From Aradus depressus (lineage: Eukaryota; Arthropoda; Insecta; Hemiptera; Aradidae): DNA of 64,000 bases. Positions 10,400 through 20,589 of the stretch are shown in pieces (position 1 is the first letter of the stretch; each line of letters begins with the position of its first letter). The position numbers and the translations under genes were made by a program. Location of the stretch: assembly GCA_963662175.1 (NCBI GenBank), contig OY759226.1:29294065-29358064 (forward strand), read 5' to 3'. The notes beneath the pieces were generated by a model. That model worked only from the letters and a program-made list of their open reading frames with translations. It ran no database searches and was not told the origin of the DNA.

Positions 10400-12009
10400 A
10401 GTAGAAAATGGACGATGAAAAATATGTATATTGTGTAAATATTGTTGTTTTGTGTCTCTTGGTGACAAAACAGTTTCAAGAACCTTGTGAATTAGTGTTT
10501 GCGAAAAATATAAATAGACAATAATAACAAGGATAACCCGGATGAAACCTGCCTTGTTTCTCAGACACTTCGTCCCCAGATATATTCCAAGAATGTTACC
10601 TTTTATTTTTGTATGCTCAATTCCACCAGAGATGAATTTCTATCATCCAAAATTAATTGTCGATAATGAAAAAATAGAAAAGAGACGTATACAGTACTCC
10701 AGAAGAATATTCCATCAAAATATACAACATTGGCAGCGGAAATGCACCTCCATTATCATCCGCTAACGTCATTTGTTTTCTAACATTCTAGAACGTTCCA
10801 GATGGACAGATTTCAGATCGTCAGTTGCTTGTCAGGTCCTGAAGAGATAGGGTGTTGGAGAGGGCTTCTCTTCAAGACTTACAATTACTCAAAAAGTTTT
10901 GTCCAAACAAGTGTCCTCCCTTCTTATGAACGCAAGCTGGATCTGCGGACCACCTATGCAGTTCATATTATTAATCTAATTGAAATTCAATCATCCACCA
11001 TTAGCATTATGAACCTTCAGCTATTTCTCCGGTAAAAGACTTCCATATTCATCTCACCAAATTCATCTTTTGAACATCCATTTTCCTGTATCTATGTTTT
11101 ATGAATTCCAGTCCACCTCTACCATGATGTAAATATCCCAACTCTAAAGGAGCAGTTGAAGCCATCATTCAACCCTAAAATGTCCTCGATCTTTCTGGCG
11201 GAATCGACTGGACATTTTTCCAAGGATTCGGGTGAAGTTGAACAATTTTTTTTTTAGTCACCAAGAGAGTTTTGTCGAATTTATTTTATTTCATAATCTC
11301 AGTGATTCAAAAATTTTTTGCATTTGCCTGTAGATATATATATCTTCTATTGTTTGTTAAATTCATAATGTCGTCTATGTGGCCATTATCTTATGTTATA
11401 TTATCATTCTCTTTTGGTAAAGTACCTATATGTTAATTTATAATTGTATGTGTACATTTCAATGAGATCGCTCACTACAGAATTTAGGCTTACATTACTC
11501 TTCTAGTGTAAGAGTCGGGGAAATTAACCCTTAATTTAATAAAAACACTTGATAATTCTAAAGTTTTTTTGTTCAGCGCCTCACGCAAATCTCATTATAT
11601 ATATTTATATGATTTTTTTTTTGTTATATATATTTTTTTTTGGTTTTCAATTTATAATATACATTTCCTTTAAAGTCGTAAGTTATTATTTACATTTCTG
11701 ATTTTTCTTCAATTGTTTGATGGAAGGGCAGTTTTAATAGAGTGTAAACTTTGTTCAGGCTGATCATCTTATAATATACAACCAAATTAATACCACAAGC
11801 GGTTTGAAACATTGTGTTGTCCACGATCCGAAATCTTGGTGGGCCCACGAAAACCCTTTGGATTAGTATATCTCTTTCCACTCTTTGTACACCCGGGCAT
11901 CACCCTGTGACATTGAGGGAAATTCTTTTTTTGCAGCATTTGGTTGCCAGGTGAGACGGAGTTTCGAACCCGCACCCAAAGGCAATTGCACTATTGTTTG
12001 TCTCGGGAC
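10400..12009. other. Unassigned spacer
   Basis: Two plus-strand ORFs (10542-10766 and 10802-11035) match nothing I recognise. CTCTTGGTGAC at about 10457 recurs inverted near 11260, a possible foldback of about 0.8 kb. The right end becomes T-rich. Confidence 0.35.
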
Positions 12010-12402
12010 TGTATCTACTCAGTATTTTAATGTTTTTTTTAACATACCTATATATACTACTAGGTACTTATATACTTATATTTTTTTTTTACATATGTAT
12101 ACATGATATTGTTATGTTTGTATATTTATTTTTTTTTACTCTTGTTTTTTTTTTTTTTTTCCTTAAATTTTTCATAATTATTCATTGTTACTCTTGTTTT
12201 TTTTTATTTTTTGTAAATATTTATTTTTTTTTCCTTCTTTTTATTCTTTTTAACTTTTTTTATAAATCTTTATTTTTTCTTCTTTTTTTAACCTTTTTTT
12301 TTATATCTATTTATTTTTTCCTATTTTTTAACCTTTTTTTCGTTATCTTTTTTTTTTTTTATAACTTTTCTTATATATATTTATTTTTCAATTTAGTTTC
12401 GA
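12010..12402 (-). repeat. A-rich 3' tail region of the Jockey-type LINE
   Basis: About 390 bp of the minus strand is nearly all A with scattered T, immediately downstream of the LINE RNase H ORF. It fits a long degenerate poly(A) or A-rich 3' UTR. The tail end and TSD are not clear. Confidence 0.5.
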
Positions 12403-13419
12403 CTAGATTTTATTAATGAGGTTCGCATCCGTTAGAAATATTAGCGTCAGGTTTATATGCTGTTCGTCATCGCCGAGACATTGCGTGAGGGATCTATTGT
12501 ATGCCCAACCTGTGCAGATGTTCTGCGTAGATGTTGCAGTCTTCAAAGATATGTTTGATAGTGAGGGGGCTGTTGCGAGTGTTGCACTGAGGTGGCCTGT
12601 CTTTGGTGATAAGGTGGCCATGTGTGAGCCTGCTATCCGTAGTCTTGTTATTACCACTTCCTCAATTCGTTTAATTCTGATTGAAGAGGACCAGGGGAGG
12701 ACTGTTGGTTTGATATACTTTAACTTGTTATCCTGGATCTCGTTCCACATTTGTTGCCAGCTCTCTTGAATTTTGATCCTGTGTGGTCGAGACATCTCCC
12801 TTTTCGTTAGAAAAGACGGTCTCATCTCCTGCAATGTTAGGGCCCCTCTCGCCGCTTTATCTGCCAGCTCATTTCCTAGGATATTGATATGGCTGGGAAT
12901 CCATATGAACTGGACATCTTTCCCAACTTCTCTGAGCATAGTGTTGTGCTGGATAACCTTCCTGACTACTGGGTGGGTAGGGTACATTTGTTCTAGCGAT
13001 TTCAATGCTCCTAATGAGTCTGTGCATACTAATATTGTCGTTTCTTTTTTATCCATGGCGTAGTTGAGTGCTGCGGAGAGCGCTAGCAACTCCGCTGAGA
13101 GGATAGAAGACCGTCCATCTATCCTGTTGGAGACCTCCCGATCGCCAACAACAAAGGCGTATCCTACAGCGTCTTCTTTTTTTGATCCGTCTGTATATAT
13201 AATGAGCGGGTCATTGAACGGGCTTAGTATATGATAAAACATTTGCTTGTACTCGGCTGGGTTCGTGCTGTCTTTACGTTTGGTGGTGAGCTCCAAGCGG
13301 CACTTTGGTTTGCGGGCGAGCCAAGGAGGTGAATGTTCCTCTTCTTCTAGGGATACAGTTTTGAGGTCGGCCGTTATATTATTGTATCTTAGGCTTACAG
13401 GTACTTTGTTTCTAGGCAT
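12403..13419 (-). pseudogene. LINE RNase H domain and C-terminus
   Basis: The 338-codon frame carries an RNase H fold: IIYTDGSKKEDA (first Asp), SSILSAELLALSAAL (Glu), LVCTDSLGALKSL (second Asp) and IWIPSHINILGNELADKAA (His and last Asp). All catalytic residues are present. In the LINE this domain would digest RNA in the RNA-DNA hybrid. The usual C-terminal Cys/His region is degraded after about residue 270. The frame is separated from the RT C-part by a frameshift near 13420-13446. Confidence 0.85.
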
Positions 13420-13446
13420 GTTGCTGTATAGATTTAAAAATTTTGG

Positions 13447-13917
13447 TTAAAAAATGTACTTAAATGCAGGGTTATTCGGGTGACTTCTTAAAATGGAGAT
13501 ATAGTTGGCAGCTAATTTATGACGGCGGAAGAGAAGTGGAGGTAATCCTGATTCTGCATATAAGCTGTACTTTGGACTTGTTCTGAAAGCTCCTGTGGCC
13601 AGTCTTATCCTTTCGTGGTGGATAGCGTCCAGGGTCTCGAGGAGACGCTGACTAGCTGAGTTGTAGATAAAACTGCCATAATCAAGCTTGGAGCATACCA
13701 AAGCCTGATATATTCTCAACATAGCAAGCCTTTCTGCTCCCCATTTTGTTTTACACAGAACTTTGAGAATTTTTAGTTTGTTTTTGCAATTTTGTCTCAA
13801 AGTGTTGGTTTCAGCTTTCCAATTCAACCTTCTGTCTAATGTCAGGCCTAAGAATCTTCCGCTGTCAACAAACGTAAGCGGCGTGCTGTTGAGTGTAAGG
13901 ACGGGAGTAAATGCTTG
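13447..13917 (-). pseudogene. LINE reverse-transcriptase C-part (thumb)
   Basis: From TPVLTLNSTPLTF through GRFLGLTLDRRLNWKAETN to GAFRTSPKYSLYAESGLPPL, the order and motifs are those of the end of Jockey RT. It joins abruptly to the RT finger region at about 13915; the segment between, which should contain the catalytic FADD/YADD box, is absent. Confidence 0.85.
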
Positions 13918-14212
13918 TTAGAGATATGGGTCTGAAGTTCTGGGGGTCAGACTTGTCTTTCCCTGGTTTTAATATCGGAACTATCTCAGATTCCTTCCAC
14001 GCCTGAGGTATTACACCCGATTTCCATATTCTGTTATACAGATCTAGTAGCCTAGTTATAGTAGTTGATGGTGGATGTTGTAGCATGCTGTTCGTTACTT
14101 TATCTGGGCCCGGGGAGCTATCTTTGCAACTTCCAAGTGCAGATTTTAGCTCCCACATGCTGAAAGGCATATTATATGGGTTTGCTTCAGCATTGCAACA
14201 TAAGTGTAGACC
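13918..14212 (-). pseudogene. LINE reverse-transcriptase N-part (fingers)
   Basis: Carries SSPGPDKVTNSMLQHP and IPQAWKESEIVPILKPGKD followed by NFRPISLTS, the conserved start of non-LTR RT. It is cut right after PISLTS by the palm deletion, and is frame-shifted relative to the upstream linker. Confidence 0.85.
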
Positions 14213-15055
14213 CTATTGCTCTTCTCTTGTTTTATGCTCTGCGAAGGGCGCCTCATACGTAGCCGTGCTTGAGTCATTCTCATACATAGTAGCGAAGGTT
14301 TCGGCTATGTCTATAGGGTTAGTTATAAGCGAGTTATTTGATTTTACTGCAGTTATAGGATAGGTATCGGATCCACACATCTTCCTTATTTTCTCCCAGA
14401 CTACTGAAGATGGAGTGGAAGAGTTTATGGTAGAAACAAAGTTTTCCCACGATGTCTTTTTGTTGGTTATTATGGTTCTTCTGCATGTGGCTTGCTTCTT
14501 TTTGTATTCAATTAAGTTTTGAGTGGTCATGTTACGCTGGAACTTGCTTAGTGCTCTCCTCTTCTCCCGAACCGCTGCTTTGCATTCTGAGGTGAACCAG
14601 GGTAAGGGTTTTCTTCTTGGGTTAGGTGAGCTCATAGGAATGGATTGTTCTGCGGCTTTCAGTATGGTAGCTGTTAGCGTGGTACACATTTCGTCAACAT
14701 CAGTGGTGGTGTGATGGTCCAAAAATGCTAGCAAGTTGAACTTGTCCCAATTCGCTTTTTCTGTTAGCCATCTTTGTTCCCTTTGGTAAGATAGGAATCG
14801 CTCGCCTTGAGATATTTTTATGGGATAGTAGTCGCTGTGGTGGGGGTCGTCTAAGACAGTCCATTCAAGTCGGGGGGCGAGGAGTGGCGAACAGGTCGTT
14901 AGGTCAATGGCGCTGTAGGTACCATATGCTGGACTTAGATATGTTCTCCCTCCTGTGTTGAGCATGTGCAGATCAGAGTCATCCAGAGCTCCAGCTAGGA
15001 CGTCTCCTCTTGCATTGGTGTGGTCTGATCCCCATCTGGTGTTGTAGGAGTTAAC
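14213..15055 (-). pseudogene. LINE endonuclease C-part and linker
   Basis: Begins next to the gypsy 5' LTR with NSYNTRWGSDHTNARGD, which follows LLGD in an intact apurinic-like endonuclease. SAIDLTTCSPLL and DHHSD-like DDPHHSDYYPI (catalytic Asp/His region) follow, then a linker to the RT. The reading joins the 18447-18900 part across the gypsy insertion in phase, allowing for the 5-bp duplication. A stop near 14213 ends the frame. Confidence 0.85.
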
Positions 15056-15060
15056 ATCTC

Positions 15061-15251
15061 TGTTATAACCTCAACAATGTTTACCTGTTTACTATATAAG
15101 TTGTTTAGTAGATGTTATGGCGTCACCTTTCCAACCAGACTTTTCTAATGTGTTCATGTTACATTTTCTATCCAGATTATATTGAGAGTTCAAATGCGTG
15201 CTTATATTATACTTCCCTGTTTTCAAATAGTAGACCTAAATAGACACAATA
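15061..15251 (+). repeat. gypsy 5' LTR
   Basis: 191 bp, TGTTATAACC to GACACAATA; direct copy of 18251-18441. Confidence 0.93.
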
Positions 15252-15253
15252 TT

Positions 15254-15263
15254 TGGCGACGAG
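15254..15263 (+). other. gypsy primer-binding site
   Basis: TGGCGACGAG lies two bases after the 5' LTR. It is complementary to the CCA end plus acceptor stem of an insect tRNA-Ser(GCT), whose 5' end is GACGAGG as I recall it for Drosophila. Confidence 0.6.
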
Positions 15264-15320
15264 TGAACAAAATTCCGTAACTGTAAGTGACCTTGTTGAT
15301 TTATATCGAAAATAACTACA

Positions 15321-16274
15321 ATGGACGCCGAACAGTTCGAAAGGCTGTTAGATCTTTTCAACCGAAGTCAAGCAACCCTGGCTACAACTCTGGTCAGTCA
15401 ACTTACTGAAAAATTGTCATTTTCTCGCGTCGATACTGTAAGTACTGTCATTAATAATAACATTCCTCCGTTTGAAGTTTTCGATTCACAAAAAGAGAGA
15501 TTCAAAAACTACCTGGAGCGCTTCGAAAACTATTTGTTGGTCAAAAATGTCACTGACCCTTCCAAGCAAGCTCAACTTCTCAGTGTTTCGATTGGTTCCA
15601 CTCATTATAACAACTTATCTTCGATGCTGGGTCCCGACAAACCAATCAAAAACCTCTCATACAGGGATCTCACTGAAGCATTTAGCCGAATGCTTGCACC
15701 ACCCAGAAACACAGTTGTATCACAACATTATTTTTTGAGTACCTACCAGAAACCTAACGAAAACATCGCTGAATTTGTTGCGGCGATACAGCGCGACCTT
15801 CCTGAATGTAAATTTTCTGCAACATGCACTTGTAGCAAAACTGTCTCGTTGGCAGTTGTTTTCTTGAGGGCACAGTTTATCAGAGGGCTTAAAGACAACT
15901 GGATTAGGGAACTGTTGTTACAGTCCGATTCAAATACTTTTTCTGATGTATTGACTAAAGCTACGGCTTTGGAAGCTTCTCGACTTGAAACACAGGAACT
16001 CGCAAATCAACAACCAGCAAATTCTACACAAAGCCAAGAGGTGAACAAAATTTCCGTGATAAGTCTCAGAAACGTTCTAAATCACCATCCACGGCAAAGG
16101 GTTCTTCGAGAAACCGTTCAAAACCTAGAATCGATTATGCAAAACTCGGTATCAGTGATCTTTGTTTCAAATGCGGTAGAAATAACCACCGTGCTCCAGA
16201 TTGTCGCATCGATAGATCCAAATTACGCTGCTCCGCCTGTGGCAAGAACGGACACGTTATGCGGGTTTGCATAA
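15321..16274 (+). CDS. gypsy Gag
   Basis: The start MDAEQFERLLDLFNRSQATL follows the primer site. The first about 230 residues are a typical gag capsid region (FKNYLERFENYLLVKNV, YRDLTEAFSRMLAPPRN, FIRGLKDNWIRELLL). In this frame the ORF then loses similarity. The two CCHC zinc knuckles (CFKCGRNNHRAPDC and CSACGKNGHVMRVC, about 16150-16270) are in the next frame, continuous with pol, so a frameshift at about 16020-16060 separates capsid from nucleocapsid. It could be a mutation or a programmed shift. Gag packages the element RNA in cytoplasmic particles. Confidence 0.85.
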   Translation: MDAEQFERLLDLFNRSQATLATTLVSQLTEKLSFSRVDTVSTVINNNIPPFEVFDSQKERFKNYLERFENYLLVKNVTDPSKQAQLLSVSIGSTHYNNLSSMLGPDKPIKNLSYRDLTEAFSRMLAPPRNTVVSQHYFLSTYQKPNENIAEFVAAIQRDLPECKFSATCTCSKTVSLAVVFLRAQFIRGLKDNWIRELLLQSDSNTFSDVLTKATALEASRLETQELANQQPANSTQSQEVNKISVISLRNVLNHHPRQRVLRETVQNLESIMQNSVSVIFVSNAVEITTVLQIVASIDPNYAAPPVARTDTLCGFA

Positions 16275-18202
16275 CAACACTCCTGAACGACAAGTATCCT
16301 CATCAATATTCGAAATCTAACTCTAACGATTCATCCGGGGATAATATTACTAAACACATGCGATCTTTTGAAGACAATACTCTTTCATATGGTCTCAATC
16401 AGGTTACAGAAGTGTGCTACAATAATTCAGATAAGAATATTGTGGATATTTTCGACCAGCTGCCTTGTACAAACTCCGTTGCTGACTCTCAGAAGTATTT
16501 CGTCACTGTATCCGTCAACAACCACCCAGTCCGCATGGAAGTAGACTCGGGGGCGGGTTTTTCTCTGATCCCAGAGGATGAATTCCAGAGTTTGCAGCTG
16601 AACATTTCTCTAACTCCAACCAACATTTATTTTCGAGCATATACCAATGACGTTTTCCAGCCTAAGGGGAAAGTTTCTCTTAGAGTGACCTATAAAGGAC
16701 GTAGTTCTATCGAAGAATTGTATGTAGTTCCTAAGGGTCGTCCAGCCATTTTAGGCCGCATATGGATTAGACATTTGAAGATCAGCCAAGAAGAAATAGA
16801 TAAAGATAGAAAATTCTGTGTCAATCAAACCAAGTCAGTTTTTCTAAATGAATCCTTTTCTATTGAAGATATTATTAGTCGCTATTCTAATGTGTTCGAA
16901 CAGACAATAGGTTGCATTCCAAACTATAAGGTTTCTCTGAAATTGCGCGAAAACGCCAAGCCTATCTACACTAGGGAACGCGATGTGCCTTATGCTCTCA
17001 GATCCAAAGTGAAAGTGGAATTGGATAACCTGGAATCAGCGGGTATTATTTCTAGGATCGACAAGACTGACTGGGGCTCTCCCTTGGTGGTCATTCCCAA
17101 AGGAAACAACGCAGTTCGCTTGTGCGTCGATTATAAGGTAGGGGTAAACGAACGCCTTGTCTCAGTAAACTACCTAATTCGACCCATTCCAGACGTTCTT
17201 CATAATTTGCGAAATTCTAAATTTTTCTGTAAATTAGATATATTTAAAGCATACCTCCATGTTGCGGTCGATGACGCAAGTAGTGAAATCCAGACTATAA
17301 CTACTCATAGGGGAACCTACCGAATGCTCAGATTGAGTTTTGGAATTAAAACAGCCCCAAGCGAATTTAATAGAATTTTGAATCAAATTTTGCACGGGTT
17401 GAATAAATCAGAGACGTATTATGATGATATCATCGTACATGGCTCAACTAGAGACGAGTGTTATTCAAATTTGGTAGCTTGCCTCCACCGTCTGCAGGCT
17501 CATGATTTGCACTTGAACAAAGATAAGTGTTCCTTCTTTTCTGAAAAAATGGAATACCTGGGCCATATAATCGAACATAACAAAATTTCAAAATCACCAG
17601 AAAAAGTTCAAGCCGTCCTAGATATGCCTCGCCCTAGTAACGTCCTTCTCCGTTATCGCGCAACGCCACTTGCTTGTGGCCAGTCTCCAGCTGAGCGCTA
17701 CCTTCATCGGAAGCTCAGGATCAAGCTAGATGCACTCCGACCTTATCATCCAGCTAAAAATCCAGATTCAACATACCAGGTTCTCCGCACTTTTAAAGTG
17801 GGGGAGAGGGTCCAAGTAAGGGACTACTCACAGAACAATAAGTACACCTGGGTTTTTGGTACCATCATTCAAAAATTGGGGGTACTGCACTACATTGTGA
17901 AACTCGACTCTGGCTACACCATCAAACGACATTTGGACCAAATCCGCCATACCTTAGTGAAGAAGGTCCATTTTAATCTGCAAGCCACAGAACCTCGGCT
18001 ATGGCAAGTTCCTCTGGCTACTCATCAGGAAGAGAAGCCTATTTCGGTTCCAGAAAGAAACCCTGCATTACCTCAGTACACTTCCGCCTCAGCACCAGCA
18101 CCGGGAGATCGAGGTCCGAGAGCTCCTACGGTCGAGCCGAGACGTTCTGGACGGACTCGCCGACCTCCAGCCTATCTAGGGGACTATCAGCTGAAGTTTT
18201 GA
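16259..18202 (+). CDS. gypsy Pol: protease, RT and integrase tail fused
   Basis: The open frame actually begins upstream, near 16040. Protease: VRMEVDSGAGFSLIPEDEF, with the DSG active site about 95 residues in. RT: VRLCVDYKVG, FCKLDIFKAYLHV (first Asp), LSFGIKTAPSEFNRI, then YYDDIIVHG, an unusual form of the Y(I/V)DD box. It runs to YLGHIIEHNKISKSPEKV. At about 17641 RPSNV changes directly into LLRYRATPLACGQSPAERYL, the end of a gypsy integrase, so RNase H and the integrase zinc and DDE domains are lost in frame. A basic C-terminal tail (GRTRRPPAYLGDY) follows. Length is 647 residues against 1000 or more for a full pol. Confidence 0.9.
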   Translation: MRVCITTLLNDKYPHQYSKSNSNDSSGDNITKHMRSFEDNTLSYGLNQVTEVCYNNSDKNIVDIFDQLPCTNSVADSQKYFVTVSVNNHPVRMEVDSGAGFSLIPEDEFQSLQLNISLTPTNIYFRAYTNDVFQPKGKVSLRVTYKGRSSIEELYVVPKGRPAILGRIWIRHLKISQEEIDKDRKFCVNQTKSVFLNESFSIEDIISRYSNVFEQTIGCIPNYKVSLKLRENAKPIYTRERDVPYALRSKVKVELDNLESAGIISRIDKTDWGSPLVVIPKGNNAVRLCVDYKVGVNERLVSVNYLIRPIPDVLHNLRNSKFFCKLDIFKAYLHVAVDDASSEIQTITTHRGTYRMLRLSFGIKTAPSEFNRILNQILHGLNKSETYYDDIIVHGSTRDECYSNLVACLHRLQAHDLHLNKDKCSFFSEKMEYLGHIIEHNKISKSPEKVQAVLDMPRPSNVLLRYRATPLACGQSPAERYLHRKLRIKLDALRPYHPAKNPDSTYQVLRTFKVGERVQVRDYSQNNKYTWVFGTIIQKLGVLHYIVKLDSGYTIKRHLDQIRHTLVKKVHFNLQATEPRLWQVPLATHQEEKPISVPERNPALPQYTSASAPAPGDRGPRAPTVEPRRSGRTRRPPAYLGDYQLKF

Positions 18203-18250
18203 ACCCCATGAAATTTTTCAATATTCAAGTTCCAAATTAAGGGGGAAGAC

Positions 18251-18441
18251 TGTTATAACCTCAACAATGTTTACCTGTTTACTATATAAGTTGTTTAGTA
18301 GAGGTTATGGCGTCACCTTTCCAACCAGACTATTCTAATGTGTTCATGTTACATTTTCTATCCAGATTGTATTGAGAGTTCAAATGCGTGCTTATATTAT
18401 ACTTCCCTGTTTTCAAATAGTAGACCTAAATAGACACAATA
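18251..18441 (+). repeat. gypsy 3' LTR
   Basis: 191-bp partner of the 5' LTR, preceded by the purine-rich tract AAGGGGGAAGAC (18239-18250), the likely plus-strand primer. Confidence 0.93.
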
Positions 18442-18446
18442 ATCTC

Positions 18447-18900
18447 CAAGGAGTATGACTGGTGGTGGAAGTTGGGAAGTTAGTTGTGACAGTTCATGTG
18501 CAGTGAATGGTTCAGTTGGGTGGAGATATATACTGCACAAGGTGATTTTGGTAGAATGAGTTGCGAGTCTGATGGCTACAGCTTGTAGGTTGGTTCGCAG
18601 AGCTATTTTCTCGGAAAATACTTTCATGCTTACACTAATAGATACCCCGCCGCAGGCTCTGTTGGCAGGAGGTCCATCTGTTCTGTAGGTTTCAAATCCC
18701 TTTAGAGAAAAGGAATCAGAATTTTTTAAGTGAGTCTCCTGCAGACAAAATACCTGGTTGTTTTCTTCCTGAATGAGAAGCTTCAAATCATCAAAGTGTT
18801 TCTTCACTCCGTTGATGTTCCACTGGAGGATGTTTACTTGATGTTGCATTGGGTTAATGTTGTTGTTGCTTGTTGGGTTAGATAAGTGGTCAGAAACCAA
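18447..18900 (-). pseudogene. LINE endonuclease N-part
   Basis: A possible ORF2 start at 18900 is followed by VNILQWNINGVKKHFDDLK (the WN catalytic Asn region), VFCLQETHLKN (catalytic Glu), ACGGVSISV and ending PPPVILLGD (catalytic Asp) exactly at the gypsy 3' LTR boundary. This is the nicking domain that starts target-primed reverse transcription. The remaining 5' part of the LINE, if present, would lie at 18901-19330. Confidence 0.87.
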
Positions 18901-19393
18901 TTAGATATAGAGTAGTAGTATGTATAGATAGATAGATGAGATGGAAAGCTAAAGTTATTAGTGAGATATAAACAAGAAGGCATGTACAGATTCTCAAAGT
19001 AATAAAGGATGATATTGTCACCAAATAGGACATATTGCTTATAGTTGTCATGTGCCTTAGGTTGGAGTTGTAAACATAAACAATTTATTGGTAGGCATTC
19101 ACAGTGGAAATAGAGGCAAACAGGGTTGGTAAGATGAACATATAAATAGAAGGAGACATTACAATAATGTTTGAAAATATGATTTACTATTCGGTAAGGG
19201 TAATGGTCAAGTGAGACTATGACCGAGGTTTGTGGAATAAGACAGTAGCGATCTGTCGATGTATAGAAGGGTGAATGACCAAGAAGAAGACGGGTGGGGA
19301 GAAGGCAGCGAGGGGCCATAATGGGGAAGTATAGACCAGTGAGATTGACAAAACTATTGCTTTATCAACTTATTCTACAAATAGTTCACGTTA
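18901..19393. other. Possible 5' part of the Jockey LINE
   Basis: Upstream of the endonuclease on the minus strand there is no recognisable ORF1. It could be 5' UTR or flanking DNA. The short ORFs seen lack motifs. Confidence 0.3.
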
Positions 19394-19434
19394 CCACCCC
19401 GGAGGTTGCGGGTTCGAGTCCCGATCAGTAATAC
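19394..19434 (+). other. tRNA-like B-box remnant
   Basis: GGGTTCGAGTCCC is a perfect pol III B box (GGTTCGANTCC) in a tRNA-like context, but no cloverleaf or clear A box is present. Likely a SINE head of another family or a tRNA relic. Confidence 0.35.
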
Positions 19435-19541
19435 CAACTTATTTTACATATAGATCACGTAACCACCTCAATTTATAGCATATAATAAAGTATACTTTCT
19501 CTGTCTTTGTGTTTTAGGTAATCTAGGTTACCAAGTGAGAA

Positions 19542-19795
19542 ATGCCTCGTTCTCGCCAAAAACTACTTGGGCCCAAGATACTCGATCGAAATCTGCAGAA
19601 TGCTGTGTATGATGTTCTCAACATTAACAAGACGTATAGAGAAGCCGGGGAGCGTTATGGGGTTCCTATTACTGTAATATATAACAGGATTAAAGGATGA
19701 AAAGTAAGCGAGCAGGACGTCCAACAGAACTGTCACAAGAAATTGAAAGTGATATAGCAAAGTGCCTCATTGCTAGGGCTCGGATGAGTTTGTGA
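19542..19795 (+). pseudogene. pogo/Tigger-like transposase N-terminus, relic
   Basis: MPRSRQKLLGPKILDRNLQN, then YREAGERYGVPITVIYNRI and, after a stop at about 19698, GRPTELSQEIESDIAKCL. This is the psq-type helix-turn-helix followed by the GRP hook and the start of a CENP-B-type second DNA-binding domain. Later stops and the absence of a DDE domain show it is dead. Confidence 0.7.
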
Positions 19796-20005
19796 AAAAA
19801 AAGAGTTGAAGCATCTTATAGAACAATTTGCTGTCACCAATAACCTGACAACTAGGTTTCGAGATCGTAAGAACTTGTTTCGTCCATCACGTGATATTGT
19901 CTTGAGTTCCTGAAACTGTTAAATGTATTTTGTTAATTTTTATCCCTAAATCTAAGTTGAAATTATTTATAAAAGAGGATAAAGGATGATTGAAAACTGT
20001 GGATT
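19796..20005. other. AT-rich spacer
   Basis: Downstream of the pogo relic; nothing recognised. Confidence 0.3.
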
Positions 20006-20364
20006 GGGGTAATTGGAAACATTACCCGAGAACGCCAAGGAGAAGATAAAATTATCAGGTAGCTACCAGCTGTGATAGGCACAGTTCACTTTTGTTATAT
20101 CACACCCAGGTGATGAGTACCCTGTTTCCCTTTACACCCGAACTCAGGGGTAATTGAAAATACACAGTGCATTTAAGGGGTAATTGGAAACATTCATGAT
20201 CCTGGAAACTGCTACTGAGACGTTTAAGTGGTGAATTCTTGTTGAAACACCACTGACTGAAATATAGAGTAGCAAATGCCTTGCTAAAATATGAATGATA
20301 ACGCGATTACTGATATTTTGAGAACACGTGTTCAAAAATGTGAAAAACTGTTTCCAATTACCCC
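20006..20364. mobile_element. Foldback/MITE with GGGGTAATTGGAAACA ends
   Basis: GGGGTAATTGGAAACA at the left end and TGTTTCCAATTACCCC at the right are exact 16-bp inverted repeats enclosing 359 bp. Further direct copies of the motif occur internally near 20145 and 20178. No transposase is present and no clear target duplication was seen. Confidence 0.65.
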
Positions 20365-20589
20365 ACTTGACCCTACGTTTTGAAACACATTTTATAGACC
20401 TGTTCTTAATTTCCCTAGTTCTATCTAAAAATTGGTTCTTGCCTGAAACGTTTGTTATTACGTTTCCAAAGCAAATGTATCCTCAGATTTGAGATAGGAC
20501 CAATTTGTTATACCACCTCAAAGAATGCAAAATGAATTTCCATACGAAATATTTCAAAGTAATGTGCAGATTGTATCGTACATCCCATC

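Larger units (their letters stand above)
15061..18441 (+). mobile_element. Ty3/gypsy LTR element, internally deleted
   Basis: Two 191-bp LTRs (15061-15251, 18251-18441) starting TGTTATAACC enclose a 3-kb interior. The 5-bp duplication ATCTC flanks it (15056-15060, 18442-18446). By eye the LTRs differ at about three positions, so insertion was fairly recent. The interior has gag and a shortened pol. It lies inside the endonuclease of the minus-strand Jockey LINE, so the LINE is older. RNase H and most of integrase are missing, making it unable to move on its own. Confidence 0.95.
12403..18900 (-). mobile_element. Jockey-clade LINE split by a gypsy element
   Basis: Minus-strand order is endonuclease N-part (18900-18447), gypsy insertion, endonuclease C-part and linker (15055-14213), RT fingers (14212-13918), RT C-part (13917-13447), RNase H (13419-12403). 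Wording such as WGAERLAMLRIYQALV and SKLDYGSF is typical of Jockey-clade pol. It is dead: frameshifts at about 14212 and 13440, a deletion of the RT palm at about 13915, and the LTR insertion. ORF1 was not found. Confidence 0.88.

Noticed and set aside
11994..12416. 140-codon Phe/Ile-rich plus-strand ORF resembling a membrane protein
   Set aside because: It translates the complement of the LINE's A-rich tail; low complexity only.
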